From positions 1,240,001 through 1,304,000 of the forward strand of contig NZ_CP045488.1 in assembly GCF_009392895.1 (NCBI RefSeq): a stretch of 64,000 nt of DNA, read 5' to 3'. Shown here in pieces: positions 32,203-40,626 of this stretch (position 1 is its first letter; every line of letters starts with the position of its first letter). The notes below the pieces were generated by a model. That model did not search any database. It was not told the DNA's origin and saw only the letters and a program-made list of their open reading frames with translations. Position numbers and translations under genes: made by a program. The DNA comes from Natronorubrum aibiense. GTDB taxonomy: Archaea; Halobacteriota; Halobacteria; Halobacteriales; Natrialbaceae.

Positions 32203-33707
32203 TGGTTCGACCCGATCGTGTGTGATGGTTCGAACGCCGATTCGGGAATCCCGGCTTGGCTGAGCAGGTCCCGGGCCTGCTCGCGGGCGTCCCGGTCGCC
32301 GATCGATTGGGCCGGCCGTGTGCCGTCGGCACAGGCGTCGATGTACGCTTTTGCCGTCTTCGTCTTCGAGGTACCGACGGCTGCACTGCCCTTCTCGTCG
32401 GGCGTCTGGTAGATGTTCAGTGGCACCTTCGGCATGCGCTCGACGCCGAACTGGTGGAAGTCCGTGTCGGGATCGGCGTGGAGAGCGATCGCTTCGACGA
32501 CCGCACGGGGGTTCAGCGGGTTGACGTCGCTGTCGACGAAGACGAAAAAGTCGATGTGGAGCATCCCCCATGTCGTGAAGATGAAGTTGGCGAGTTCGTG
32601 CAGCGAGCCGGGGTACGGCCGGTCGGTCGCGATCACCCAGACCGTCCGAGAGCTAAACGGCCACGGGACGGCCAGCTCGACGTCGAAGCCGGCCGCTCGC
32701 AATCCGAGCGTCGCGTCCGGTCCGCCGGCCGCGACCGCGAACGTGCTCGTGGAGTTTTCCCCGTAGCCGACGCCGCTGCCTTCGACGCAGAAGGGAACGT
32801 AGGGCCGCTCACGGTGAGTGATTGCGTCGACCTCGAGTACCGGCATCGAGCGCCGGGGACCGTTCATGTAACCGAAATAGTCGCCGAACGGGCCCTCGTC
32901 CAGACGCTCGCCCGGCAAGACGTGCCCCTCAATGACGATCTCGGCCGACGCGGGGACGCGAAGCTCGTTCGTCTCGCAGTCGACGAGGTCGACGGGCGAC
33001 TCGCGGAGGCCGCCCGCGAAGGAGACCTCGCTTTTGCCGACGGGGATCCACACCTCAGCAGTGGATTCGATTGCCGGCCCGGCACCGAGCGTCAGGGCAA
33101 CGGGCATCGGCTCGTCGTCGCGTTCGTACTCGAAGTAGTAGCGGTTGGGGACCTGCTCGCCAGCCAGAAAGAGCAGGCTCGCCTGTGAGTCGTCGTGAAT
33201 CATCGCTCGATGGCGCGACCAACTCCCCCACTCGCTGTCGGAGTCGGGGGCGACGAGCGTCGCGAGCGTCGCGTATCGGCCGCCGTCGCCCTGATGAATG
33301 TACGGCCAGGGGAACTCGAGCAAACTCGCCTCCGAACCCGTCCGGACGACCTCCTTGCAGGGGGCCTCGCCGTCGGAGACGACCCGCGGCTCGATCGGTT
33401 CAGACAGCCGGTCGATCACGCCCTCGTAGTAGGCCGGACCGGAGTCGGTCGGCAGGTCGAACGCGCGGGCGAACCGCTGCCAGGGTCGGCGCTGGGGTCC
33501 GCGGTAGGGGTCGCCGACGAGCCGGGCGGCCGTCTCGAGGGACTGCGATTGGACCGTCTCGAAGATCGGAATCCGGTCGTCGGTCTCGTTTGCGAGCATC
33601 GTGATCGCGCTCGCCTCGAGATCCCACGAGACCTCGTCGGTGATTCGCGCGAGCGCGTCTTCGTCCGCGAGCGTGCCCAGAAACTCCCGAAATGATCCCA
33701 CAGCCAT
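32199..33707 (-). CDS. UbiD family (prFMN-dependent) decarboxylase
   Basis: This 502-residue enzyme belongs to the UbiD family, which uses prenylated FMN to decarboxylate or carboxylate unsaturated and aromatic acids. Residues 162-172 (SWSRHRAMIHD) match the prFMN-binding arginine region; E260 and E271 sit in the EIVIEGHVLPGERLDEGPFGDY stretch, corresponding to the catalytic Glu-Arg-Glu network and the conserved PFGxxxGY loop. The C-terminal third (TKTAKAYIDACADGTRPA) is the dimerisation region. The substrate is unknown. No prenyltransferase (UbiX) gene is present in the window, so prFMN must come from elsewhere. It is the middle gene of a three-gene operon. Confidence 0.9.
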   Translation of the reverse strand: MAVGSFREFLGTLADEDALARITDEVSWDLEASAITMLANETDDRIPIFETVQSQSLETAARLVGDPYRGPQRRPWQRFARAFDLPTDSGPAYYEGVIDRLSEPIEPRVVSDGEAPCKEVVRTGSEASLLEFPWPYIHQGDGGRYATLATLVAPDSDSEWGSWSRHRAMIHDDSQASLLFLAGEQVPNRYYFEYERDDEPMPVALTLGAGPAIESTAEVWIPVGKSEVSFAGGLRESPVDLVDCETNELRVPASAEIVIEGHVLPGERLDEGPFGDYFGYMNGPRRSMPVLEVDAITHRERPYVPFCVEGSGVGYGENSTSTFAVAAGGPDATLGLRAAGFDVELAVPWPFSSRTVWVIATDRPYPGSLHELANFIFTTWGMLHIDFFVFVDSDVNPLNPRAVVEAIALHADPDTDFHQFGVERMPKVPLNIYQTPDEKGSAAVGTSKTKTAKAYIDACADGTRPAQSIGDRDAREQARDLLSQAGIPESAFEPSHTIGSNQ

Positions 33708-33710
33708 CCG

Positions 33711-34193
33711 TTACTCGGTTTCGAGCGCCTCGCGCAGTGGATCGGATTCGTACGCGGCTTTACAGTCGGCGTAGGTCTCGAGCACGGACGGATGCTCGTC
33801 GGCGAGTCCGGCAAACAGCAGCGATCGGGCCGCCGCTGCCGTCGAGTCGTACCGGCCATCGTCGACGAGATACCGGAGCAACACGCACAGGTCGCTCGAG
33901 CGCGTGTTGACGACGTTCGAACGTTCCTGTTGGTCCTCGAGCAGCGTTTCGAGGCGCGTCTCGATGTCGTCGGTTTCGTCGACGAACTCGATGTACCACT
34001 GTTCTCTCGTCGTTTCGTGAGGGCCTTTGACGACCGACAGCGGTTCCGGCTGTTCGAGTTCCGTCGGATCTTTCGCGACTCGCGCACGCGGATGAAATAT
34101 CTGCTTCGTCTCGGCGTCGCGCACCTGTAGCACCGTTTCCGTGCCCTCGGCGTCAGGAAGGTGTTTTTCGGCGGTAATATACGTATTTGACAT
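33711..34193 (-). CDS. Small protein leading the UbiD operon, unknown function
   Basis: The 160-residue protein starts MSNTYITAEKHLPDAEGTE at 34193 and ends three bases before the UbiD start. The first half is beta-rich and polar (TVLQVRDAETKQIFHPRAR) with a HETTREQWYIEFVDETDDIE strand-helix. The second half is helical (SSDLCVLLRYLVDDGRYDSTAAAARSLLFAGLADEHPSVLETY) and looks loosely like a ribbon-helix-helix or small helical bundle. I recognise no family. Its tight coupling with the two UbiD-type proteins suggests a third subunit or a dedicated regulator. Confidence 0.65.
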   Translation of the reverse strand: MSNTYITAEKHLPDAEGTETVLQVRDAETKQIFHPRARVAKDPTELEQPEPLSVVKGPHETTREQWYIEFVDETDDIETRLETLLEDQQERSNVVNTRSSDLCVLLRYLVDDGRYDSTAAAARSLLFAGLADEHPSVLETYADCKAAYESDPLREALETE

Positions 34194-34367
34194 AGCCTCG
34201 AGTGCAGAGATCGTTCGCAGGTGTCTTTGTGTCTCCACGACGTGCTAGTGTCTCACCACTCGATGCGCGAACTATAATGTTTTTGCACGTCCGGGGCGCT
34301 CATCATGGGACGGCACTGCGCTGTGCCGTCTCTGTGGGCGTGTCTACATGATCAGAAACGGCAACTG

Positions 34368-34805
34368 TCAGGGCTCGAGTCGGAATCGGGTTGTCGGCGC
34401 ACCATCGAACTGCGGACCCCGACCTCGTCGCTCGAATCCGAGCGCTTCGGCGGCGTCCTCGACCGCGTCCGTCTCCGGCGAAATCAAGACTTCGACGGCC
34501 ATCGACTCCTGTTCGGCGAATCGGACCGGTTCGGCGAGCAGTCGCTCACACGCCTTGTCGGTCCCGCCGAGCTGGGTCACGTGTACGGTATCGGCTCTCG
34601 CATCGAAGCTGATGAACCCGAGAATATCCTCGGGACTGGAGCCGTTGTACTGCGAGCTAGAGACATCCGCGTTCGGATCGTGTGTGCCGTCCTCGGCGAT
34701 TCGTACCGTCCGGTCGTGGACCAGATTTCGCATCACGTCGGTCGGCGAGTCGGCGATCGACGCGAGCGCGTCTGCATCCGCCTCGAGAGCGTCCCGTACG
34801 TTCAT
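34368..34805 (-). CDS. GNAT family N-acetyltransferase
   Basis: The 145-residue protein has a GNAT-like layout. It opens MNVRDALEADADALASIAD, the usual first strand and helix of the fold, continues with a strand FISFDARADTVHVTQLGG and ends with the ALGFERRGR segment that closes many acetyltransferases. The acetyl-CoA loop (R/Q-x-x-G-x-G/A) is not clear, so it is a divergent member and activity is uncertain. Substrate unknown. It is divergent from aspartate kinase. Confidence 0.65.
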   Translation of the reverse strand: MNVRDALEADADALASIADSPTDVMRNLVHDRTVRIAEDGTHDPNADVSSSQYNGSSPEDILGFISFDARADTVHVTQLGGTDKACERLLAEPVRFAEQESMAVEVLISPETDAVEDAAEALGFERRGRGPQFDGAPTTRFRLEP

Positions 34806-34998
34806 TGGCGTGTGGTAATGCTATGCACAAACATAAATCCCGCCTGTGGGACCACCGTCTGCGATTCGGGGTCGCCTCGATACCTGCGTCGCGTTCGATC
34901 GTGCCCCAAATGGGTGACCGCTGGCCGGTCGCTCGAGACGGATAAAAGCGACCGCGATGGGACACAGTTATCTGCTCGCTCTGGTAACGGTGTGGCAT

Positions 34999-35055
34999 AT
35001 GAGCGAAGTTATCGTCATGCGAGCGGTCGACGAGGTGTCAGTATGCGCGTTGTAG
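34999..35055 (+). other. Possible 18-codon upstream reading frame overlapping lysC start
   Basis: ATG at 34999 opens an 18-codon frame (MSEVIVMRAVDEVSVCAL) that ends with TAG at 35055, thirteen bases into lysC in another frame. A TATA-like GATAAAAG lies about 60 bp upstream of it. It could couple or tune translation of aspartate kinase. It has no run of threonine, lysine or methionine codons, so classical attenuation is not indicated. Support is weak. Confidence 0.25.
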
Positions 35056-36221
35056 CCAAGTTCGGCGGCACGAGTCTCGGAAGCGGTGACCGAATCAATC
35101 GGGCTGCGGATTCGATCGCTGCCGCCGTCGAGGACGGCCACGAAATCGCCGTCGTCGCCAGCGCGATGGGATCGACGACGGACGATCTCTTAGACGAGAT
35201 CACCTTCGAGACCGGCGACGAAGACCGCGCACAGATCGTCAGTATGGGCGAGCGAACGTCCGTCCGAATGCTCAAAGCGGCCCTGTCAGCTCGCGGCATC
35301 AACGCGACCTTCCTCGAGCCCGGCAAAGACGGCTGGCCCGTCATCACCGACGAGTTCGGCGAGGTCGACGTCGAAGAGACCCAGCGACGCGCCCTCGAGG
35401 TCGCCGACGACTTAGAGAACACGGTGCCGGTTCTCACCGGCTTCCTCGCGGAAGGAACGGATGGCTCGATCACGACGCTGGGCCGCGGTGGCTCCGACAC
35501 CACGGCGGTCATGATGGGCAAGTACATGGACGCCGACGAAGTCGTCATCGTCACCGACGTCGAAGGCGTCATGACCGGCGACCCGAACGTCGTCGAAGGC
35601 GCGCGTAACGTCGGCGAGATCTCCGTCGACGAGCTGCGGAACCTCTCGTTCCGCGGGGCCGAAGTCGTCGCCCCCTCCGCGCTGTCGTACAAACACGGCG
35701 GCCTCGACGTCCGTGTCGTCCACTATCAGCACGGCGACCTGCTGTCGGGCGGCACCAGCATCGAAGGCGAGTTCAAAAACCTCGTCGACCTGCGCGAGCG
35801 CCCGCTCGCTTGCCTGACCGTCGCCGGCCGCGCGATCCGCAACCAGCCCGGCATCTTCCATCACCTCTCGGAGTCGCTTTCGGAGAGCGACATCAACATC
35901 GACGCCGTCGCTAGCGGGATGGACACCGTCACGTTCTACATTGACGAGGACGAGGCCGAACGCGCCGAGAACATCCTCCACCGCGAGGTTATCGCCCGCG
36001 ACGAACTCTCGAGCGTCACTGTCGACTCGCCGGTCGCCGTCATCCGCGTCACCGGCGGCGAACTCCCCAACCAGCCGGGGATCATCAGTGAGATCGTCAA
36101 CCCACTCGCCGAGGCCCGCATCCAGCTCAACGACATCATCACGAGCGCGACCAGCGTCGCGCTGTTCGTCGACTGGGACGACCGTGAAAAGACCCTCGAG
36201 CTGACCCAGGACCTCTTCTAA
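35043..36221 (+). CDS. lysC: Aspartate kinase
   Basis: This 392-residue enzyme catalyses the first step of the aspartate family pathway (lysine, threonine, methionine). The kinase opening MRVVAKFGGTSLGSGDRI is diagnostic; GRGGSDTTAVMMGKYMDADEV and IVTDVEGVMTGDP are the ATP- and aspartate-binding motifs. Two ACT domains follow: LTVAGRAIRNQPGIFHHLSE and VIRVTGGELPNQPGIISEIV, which are the sites of feedback control by lysine or threonine. The start at 35043 gives the exact family N-terminus. No homoserine dehydrogenase gene is adjacent. It is divergent from a GNAT gene. Confidence 0.95.
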   Translation: MRVVAKFGGTSLGSGDRINRAADSIAAAVEDGHEIAVVASAMGSTTDDLLDEITFETGDEDRAQIVSMGERTSVRMLKAALSARGINATFLEPGKDGWPVITDEFGEVDVEETQRRALEVADDLENTVPVLTGFLAEGTDGSITTLGRGGSDTTAVMMGKYMDADEVVIVTDVEGVMTGDPNVVEGARNVGEISVDELRNLSFRGAEVVAPSALSYKHGGLDVRVVHYQHGDLLSGGTSIEGEFKNLVDLRERPLACLTVAGRAIRNQPGIFHHLSESLSESDINIDAVASGMDTVTFYIDEDEAERAENILHREVIARDELSSVTVDSPVAVIRVTGGELPNQPGIISEIVNPLAEARIQLNDIITSATSVALFVDWDDREKTLELTQDLF

Positions 36222-36385
36222 CAACCGATCGTCGGTGGTCCCGATGGTCGAACCTTTCGAGTGGTGCCGCCCCGTCCGGCAGCGCGCCGTCTGCTGATCG
36301 AACGTCGCGCATAGCAACTGGTATCCGTTCGTGAACGTTCGGTAGCGAGGTCGTAACGAAGGGCGGGTGCAATGCACTCGAGGCC

Positions 36386-36934
36386 ATGAGCACGGAGCCC
36401 ACGGAACCCTTCCCGGAGATCGACCCCGATCCTGAGGCGGTTCTAGCCGCGTTCGGCATCGATTCACCCCACGAACTCGCCGCAGCCGACGGTATCCACG
36501 AGCCGACCCGCGACGACCGCATCGATGCCGACGACACGACGGCGGCGTACCTATTTGATAACTTACAGGAACTCGAGTCGGAGTCACAGCCAGTCGCGGC
36601 CGACGGCGGCGGCCCGAGTCCGAGCGATGACACCGATGCGAACTCGAGCGACACCGGCGAACCGACCGCGCAGGCCGCCGCGGACCTCGAGTTCGAGTTC
36701 GTCGGCGATGCAGCGGTGACGGTTCGGGACGACGGCGCTGTGATCGACGAGACGGCGGCCGACCTCCGGGCGCTTACGGATACAGCCACGGCTACCGACG
36801 CCGAAACGGAACGGTCGGCGCACACGGGTCCCGATCCCGACGCCACCGCCGACCTGAAACTCGTCGGACCCGAGCCGACGCCGACGCGGGTCGCCAACGA
36901 GCGATTCAACAGCGCCGACGTCGACGGCCGGTAG
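36386..36934 (+). CDS. Acidic haloarchaeal protein of unknown function
   Basis: This 182-residue, highly acidic, largely low-complexity protein begins MSTEPTEPFPEIDPDPEAVL and contains one short conserved-looking N-terminal part (AVLAAFGIDSPHELAAADGIHEPTRDDRIDADDTTAAYLFDNL). The rest is rich in Asp, Ala and Thr, with DLEFEFVGDAAVTVRDDGAVID as the only beta-like stretch. It has no signal peptide or membrane helix. It lies between lysC and tnaA in the same direction. Function unknown. Confidence 0.6.
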   Translation: MSTEPTEPFPEIDPDPEAVLAAFGIDSPHELAAADGIHEPTRDDRIDADDTTAAYLFDNLQELESESQPVAADGGGPSPSDDTDANSSDTGEPTAQAAADLEFEFVGDAAVTVRDDGAVIDETAADLRALTDTATATDAETERSAHTGPDPDATADLKLVGPEPTPTRVANERFNSADVDGR

Positions 36935-37061
36935 CCCTGCCGGCGACCCGCTCCCGCTTTCGCCCATCGATGCGCCGATCCGTCCGGGAGCGGACGCCTC
37001 GAGACACCAGCGCACACGACCTTCCAGCTAGACTGAACACGCTCGACAACCTCGAGCGCGT

Positions 37062-38408
37062 ATGGTCGCCTACAAGTCCAAACTGGTCGAACGGATCCAC
37101 CTGCCCTCGAGGGAACGACGCGAGCAGGCGCTCGAGGACGCCGGCTACAACGTCTTCAATCTCGCTGCCGAGGAGGTCTTCATCGATCTGCTAACCGACA
37201 GCGGCACGGGTGCGATGAGCGACGTGCAGTGGGCAGCGCTCGTCCGCGGCGACGAATCCTACGCCGGCTCGCGAAGCTTCGACGAACTCGAGTCGGCCGT
37301 CGAGGCGGTAATGGGAGTTTCAAACGTCGTGCCGACCCATCAGGGTCGTGGGGCCGAGAACGTCCTCTACGGCAGCCTGCTGTCGGACGGCGACGTCGTG
37401 CTCAACAACACCCACTTCGATACGACCCGCGCCCACGTCGCGAATCAGGGTGCCGAGCCGGTCGACTGCCCGGTCGAGTCGGCACACGACCCGACGGCGG
37501 ACGAGCCGTTCAAAGGGAACTTCTCGCTCGAGGCTGCCCGGGCGGTCGTCGACGAGGTAGGAGCGGAACACGTCCCGCTAGTGATTCAGACGATTACGAA
37601 CAACTCCGCGGCGGGCCAGCCGGTCAGCGTCGAGAACACACGCGACGTCGCAGCGTTTGCCGACGAGATCGACGCAACGTTCGTCATCGACGCCTGTCGG
37701 TTCGCCGAAAACGCCGCCTTCGTCGCTCGTCGCGAGGCCGAGTTCGCCGACGCCGAAATCGCTGCGATCGCCCGCGAGCAACTCGGCTACGCCGATGCGC
37801 TCGTAATGAGCGGCAAAAAGGACGGGCTGGTCAACGCCGGCGGCTTCGTCGCGACCGACGACAACGCGCTCTTCGAGCGCTGCAAGCAGCGAGCCATTCT
37901 CTACGAGGGGTTCCCCACCTACGGCGGGATGGCCGGCCGCGACGTCGCCGCGATGGCCGTCGGCCTCAGAGAAGCCGTCGAGGAGGCCTACGTCACGGAT
38001 CGCATCGAGCAGGTCCGTCGCCTCGCGACGATGCTCGAGGACGCCGGTGTGCCGATCTACACCCCGGCCGGCGGCCACGCGGTCTATCTCGACGCGGGAA
38101 CTGCCCTCTCCCATCTCCCACGCGAGCAGTTCCCGGGGCAGGCGCTGGTCTGTGCACTCTATCGGGAGGGTGGTGTCCGTGGCGTCGAACTCGGGAGCTT
38201 CGCGTTCCCCGATACCGATCGCCCGGAACTGGTTCGGCTCGCGATTCCGCGCCGGACCTACCACACCGAACACTTAGAGCACGTCGTCGAAACCGCTGCG
38301 GCCGTCCTCGAGGAGCCTGAGTCGATCCCCGGCCTCGAGCTCGTCTCCGAGCCCGAGATGCCCGAAATTCGGCACTTCACGGCCGAACTCGAGCCGATAT
38401 CGTCCTGA
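37062..38408 (+). CDS. tnaA: Tryptophanase / beta-eliminating lyase
   Basis: This 448-residue PLP enzyme cleaves tryptophan to indole, pyruvate and ammonia, or tyrosine to phenol. The N-terminal MVAYKSKLVERIHLPSRERREQAL and YNVFNLAAEEVFIDLLTDSGTGAMSD are typical of tryptophanase/tyrosine phenol-lyase; THQGRGAENVLY is the phosphate-binding area and the PLP lysine is in MSGKKDGLVNAGGF. The C-terminal RLAIPRRTYHTEHLEHV is also family-typical. Tryptophan specificity is inferred from overall resemblance; tyrosine phenol-lyase cannot be fully excluded. No permease is adjacent. Confidence 0.9.
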   Translation: MVAYKSKLVERIHLPSRERREQALEDAGYNVFNLAAEEVFIDLLTDSGTGAMSDVQWAALVRGDESYAGSRSFDELESAVEAVMGVSNVVPTHQGRGAENVLYGSLLSDGDVVLNNTHFDTTRAHVANQGAEPVDCPVESAHDPTADEPFKGNFSLEAARAVVDEVGAEHVPLVIQTITNNSAAGQPVSVENTRDVAAFADEIDATFVIDACRFAENAAFVARREAEFADAEIAAIAREQLGYADALVMSGKKDGLVNAGGFVATDDNALFERCKQRAILYEGFPTYGGMAGRDVAAMAVGLREAVEEAYVTDRIEQVRRLATMLEDAGVPIYTPAGGHAVYLDAGTALSHLPREQFPGQALVCALYREGGVRGVELGSFAFPDTDRPELVRLAIPRRTYHTEHLEHVVETAAAVLEEPESIPGLELVSEPEMPEIRHFTAELEPISS

Positions 38409-38438
38409 TCGGCGTTCGACGAGCGATCGCCGGACCGG

Positions 38439-38798
38439 CTACATCGAGAGCATCGCTCGAGCGCGCTCTCGAAGCGTCGGCTCCGGTTCGGGCTGGCTGC
38501 CCAGTCGCTGCTTGGCAACGGACCGCACCCGCTGTTTCGCCGGTTCGGAGGTGGCGATGTTGACCGCCCAGTCGGGCACCTGGCCCTCGAGTTCGTCGCG
38601 TTTTTCTGCTTTGAGCTGGCTGTACCGTCGCAATGCGAGTCCGACGCCGATGAACATCCCGGCGTCGAGCAGTTCGCGACGGAACCGCTCTCTGTCTTTT
38701 CGGATCGCGATCGCCTTGACGAGCGAGAGACCGCCGATCGCGAGGTAGAGTTTCGAGTTCTTCGATGGGTCACCGCTGAGTAGCTGTCCGAGGGGCAT
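38439..38798 (-). CDS. Small haloarchaeal protein, membrane-associated, unknown
   Basis: The 119-residue protein starts at 38798 (MPLGQLLSGDPSKNSKLYLAIGG). It has a hydrophobic stretch at about 17-30 and another near 48-58 (GMFIGVGLALRRYS), separated by a basic loop, then a basic/polar C-terminal region (EPAKQRVRSVAKQRLG). The pattern suggests a small membrane-bound protein, known only from haloarchaea as far as I can tell. It converges with tnaA. Confidence 0.6.
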   Translation of the reverse strand: MPLGQLLSGDPSKNSKLYLAIGGLSLVKAIAIRKDRERFRRELLDAGMFIGVGLALRRYSQLKAEKRDELEGQVPDWAVNIATSEPAKQRVRSVAKQRLGSQPEPEPTLRERARAMLSM

Positions 38799-38859
38799 GC
38801 GACGCGACGTACCACGTTCTCCAGTATAAAGTTCCGCCGGAACACGCCTGCATGGCCCA

Positions 38860-39273
38860 TCAGGGTCGCTCGAGCGCGGAGACGACACCCCGATATCGGC
38901 GGTCGTCGATCGGCTCGATCGAGAACCCGAGCGCGTCGTAGAACGGGCGAACGCCCGTGTCGAAGTGCGCTGTGAGTCGTCCCCGTCGCTCGAGTGCATG
39001 ATCGATTAGCGTACGGCCGATCCCGCGACCGCGGTGGCGACGGCGAACGCCGATAGCCGCGATGTGGGCGCCGGGATCGTCCGCGAGGGGCTCGAGGACG
39101 ACCGTTCCGAGGACCCGCTCGCGATCGCTGCTGCTCCCGCCTCGCTGGTCGCCCGCGACGAAGACGTCGCCGGCGTCGATCCGGGCCTCGACGTCACCGG
39201 GTTCAAGCATCGCGGCGTCGAGGATGCGCCGAACCTCGAGTGCGTCGTCGGCGCTGGCGGTCCGGACGAACAT
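38860..39273 (-). CDS. GNAT family N-acetyltransferase
   Basis: The 137-residue acetyltransferase shows the full GNAT pattern. It opens MFVRTASADDALEVRRILDA, has a strand VLGTVVLEPLADDPGAHIAAIGV, the acetyl-CoA-binding loop RRRHRGRGIGRTLIDHAL (Q/R-x-x-G-x-G/A) and ends with FYDALGFSIE. It is a single-domain enzyme of unknown acceptor (small molecule or protein amine). It is co-directional with the small gene at 38439, 61 bp away, and divergent from the HTH-10 regulator. Confidence 0.88.
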   Translation of the reverse strand: MFVRTASADDALEVRRILDAAMLEPGDVEARIDAGDVFVAGDQRGGSSSDRERVLGTVVLEPLADDPGAHIAAIGVRRRHRGRGIGRTLIDHALERRGRLTAHFDTGVRPFYDALGFSIEPIDDRRYRGVVSALERP

Positions 39274-39560
39274 CTATCAGGGACGTTAGTCGGCGTGGAC
39301 CAACAACGCGTCGATCGTGACTCCCTCGAGAGCGGCCGGCCTCGACTGAGGTAGCCGGTATGTTCACGAACCCGGCGATGAACCGCTATCAGTTTCGGTT
39401 GTCGTTCCACGTGCGAGGTAATGATTAAGTAGATGTGTATGGTAATGTCTGCCAAAATGGTGCAGAACTATGGCGTTCCCGCAGACATTCGTTCGAAACG
39501 TAATCGGTCACGGTACGAACTCGTAACTGCACGGCGGCCACCCAGACGATGTGAACTTCC

Positions 39561-40205
39561 ATGAGCCTGATCGCGATACTCGACGTCGCACATCCGGATC
39601 TTGCGTTGACGCCCACGATTCGTGCATGCCCAGAGACGTCCATCGAGGTCGTCCCTCACTCCACGACTGATCCGGACACCGGACTGTTCTTCTACCTCGT
39701 CGAAGGGGCGGACGACACGTTCGAGGACGCCCTCGAGCGCGATCACACGGTCTCCGACTGGATGCTCGTCGACGATCGCGACTCGACGTGCATCTATCGG
39801 CTCCAGCACACCGAAGAGACCGCGCTCATCTCGCCACTCACGACCGAACTCGGCGGGCTGTTGTTGAAAGCCCAGAGCAACGACCGGGGCTGGACCAATC
39901 GCCTCCACCTCCCGGATCGCGAAGCGCTCGCCGAACTCTGGGAGTGCTGTGAGGACCACGACATCTCGTTCGAACTCCATCGGATGTTCCGGCAGGACGA
40001 GTGGACCACCGAGACCGTTCCGGAGCTCACCGACGAGCAACGCATTGCGTTGATCCGCGCCCACGAACACGGCTACTTCGAAGAGCCCCGCGAAACCTCA
40101 CTCGAGGAACTCGCCGACCACCTCGGTATCTCGCCGACGGCCGTCGGCGGGCGCATCCGTCGCGGAACCGGCCAACTCGTTGAGACGACGCTCATAGACG
40201 AGTGA
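39561..40205 (+). CDS. HTH-10 (bacterio-opsin activator type) transcription regulator
   Basis: This 214-residue regulator has an N-terminal ligand-sensing part (residues 1-150, MSLIAILDVAHPDLALTPTI...) like the Bat-linked BAT domain and a C-terminal HTH-10 domain: LTDEQRIALIRAHEHGYFEEPRETSLEELADHLGISPTAVGGRIRRGTGQLVE. This layout is one of the commonest in haloarchaea, where such proteins regulate nearby metabolic genes. It lies directly next to the Rieske monooxygenase and sarcosine oxidase genes, which are candidate targets. The effector is unknown. Confidence 0.88.
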   Translation: MSLIAILDVAHPDLALTPTIRACPETSIEVVPHSTTDPDTGLFFYLVEGADDTFEDALERDHTVSDWMLVDDRDSTCIYRLQHTEETALISPLTTELGGLLLKAQSNDRGWTNRLHLPDREALAELWECCEDHDISFELHRMFRQDEWTTETVPELTDEQRIALIRAHEHGYFEEPRETSLEELADHLGISPTAVGGRIRRGTGQLVETTLIDE

Positions 40206-40245
40206 ACTGGGCGGCCGGGAGAACGAGAACACCGGTTGGATCCGC

Positions 40246-40605
40246 TCAGACGGCGGCGAGGTGATCGTCGCGGGGTTCGTACAGCGCCCCGGTCATCCGC
40301 ACGTCGTCGATCTCCTCGAGCGTTTCACCGACGGCGTAGCCCCGCTCGCTCATCACCGCGGCGACGACGCCGATCGGAACGCCGTCGTCGTAGTGGGCTT
40401 CCAACTCGGCGACGACGCTCTCGAGGTCATCGTCGGCCACCGGGAGGTCGAACTCGAGGTCGGCACGCGTGAGAACCACGTCGTGGCCCGTCTGGCGATG
40501 GTGACGGCGGTAGAAGGCGACGATTTCGTTCGCCGAATCGGTGTCCGTGTCGACGCCGCACGCTTCGCACGCGATCGTGAACGCGGGCTGGTGGTGTTGG
40601 CTCAT
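40246..40605 (-). CDS. Small protein with putative C2H2 zinc site, downstream of the Rieske gene
   Basis: This 119-residue protein starts MSQHHQPAFTIACEACGVDTD. It has C-x2-C (CEAC) followed about 20 residues later by HHRQTGH, so a C2H2-like zinc site is plausible. The C-terminal half (DDLESVVAELEAHYDDGVPIGVVAAVMSERGYAVGETLEEID) is helical and resembles a winged-helix domain. It is encoded 21 bp behind the Rieske oxygenase gene in the same direction, so it is probably co-transcribed. It is too small to be the missing reductase and is more likely a regulator or accessory protein. Confidence 0.65.
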   Translation of the reverse strand: MSQHHQPAFTIACEACGVDTDTDSANEIVAFYRRHHRQTGHDVVLTRADLEFDLPVADDDLESVVAELEAHYDDGVPIGVVAAVMSERGYAVGETLEEIDDVRMTGALYEPRDDHLAAV

Positions 40606-40626
40606 AGCGAACTCGTGGCGGCGCGG

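Noticed and set aside
34305-35042. Long in-frame extension upstream of aspartate kinase
   Set aside because: It is antisense to the GNAT gene and gives a Cys/Arg-rich sequence; MRVVAKFGGTS is the family N-terminus.
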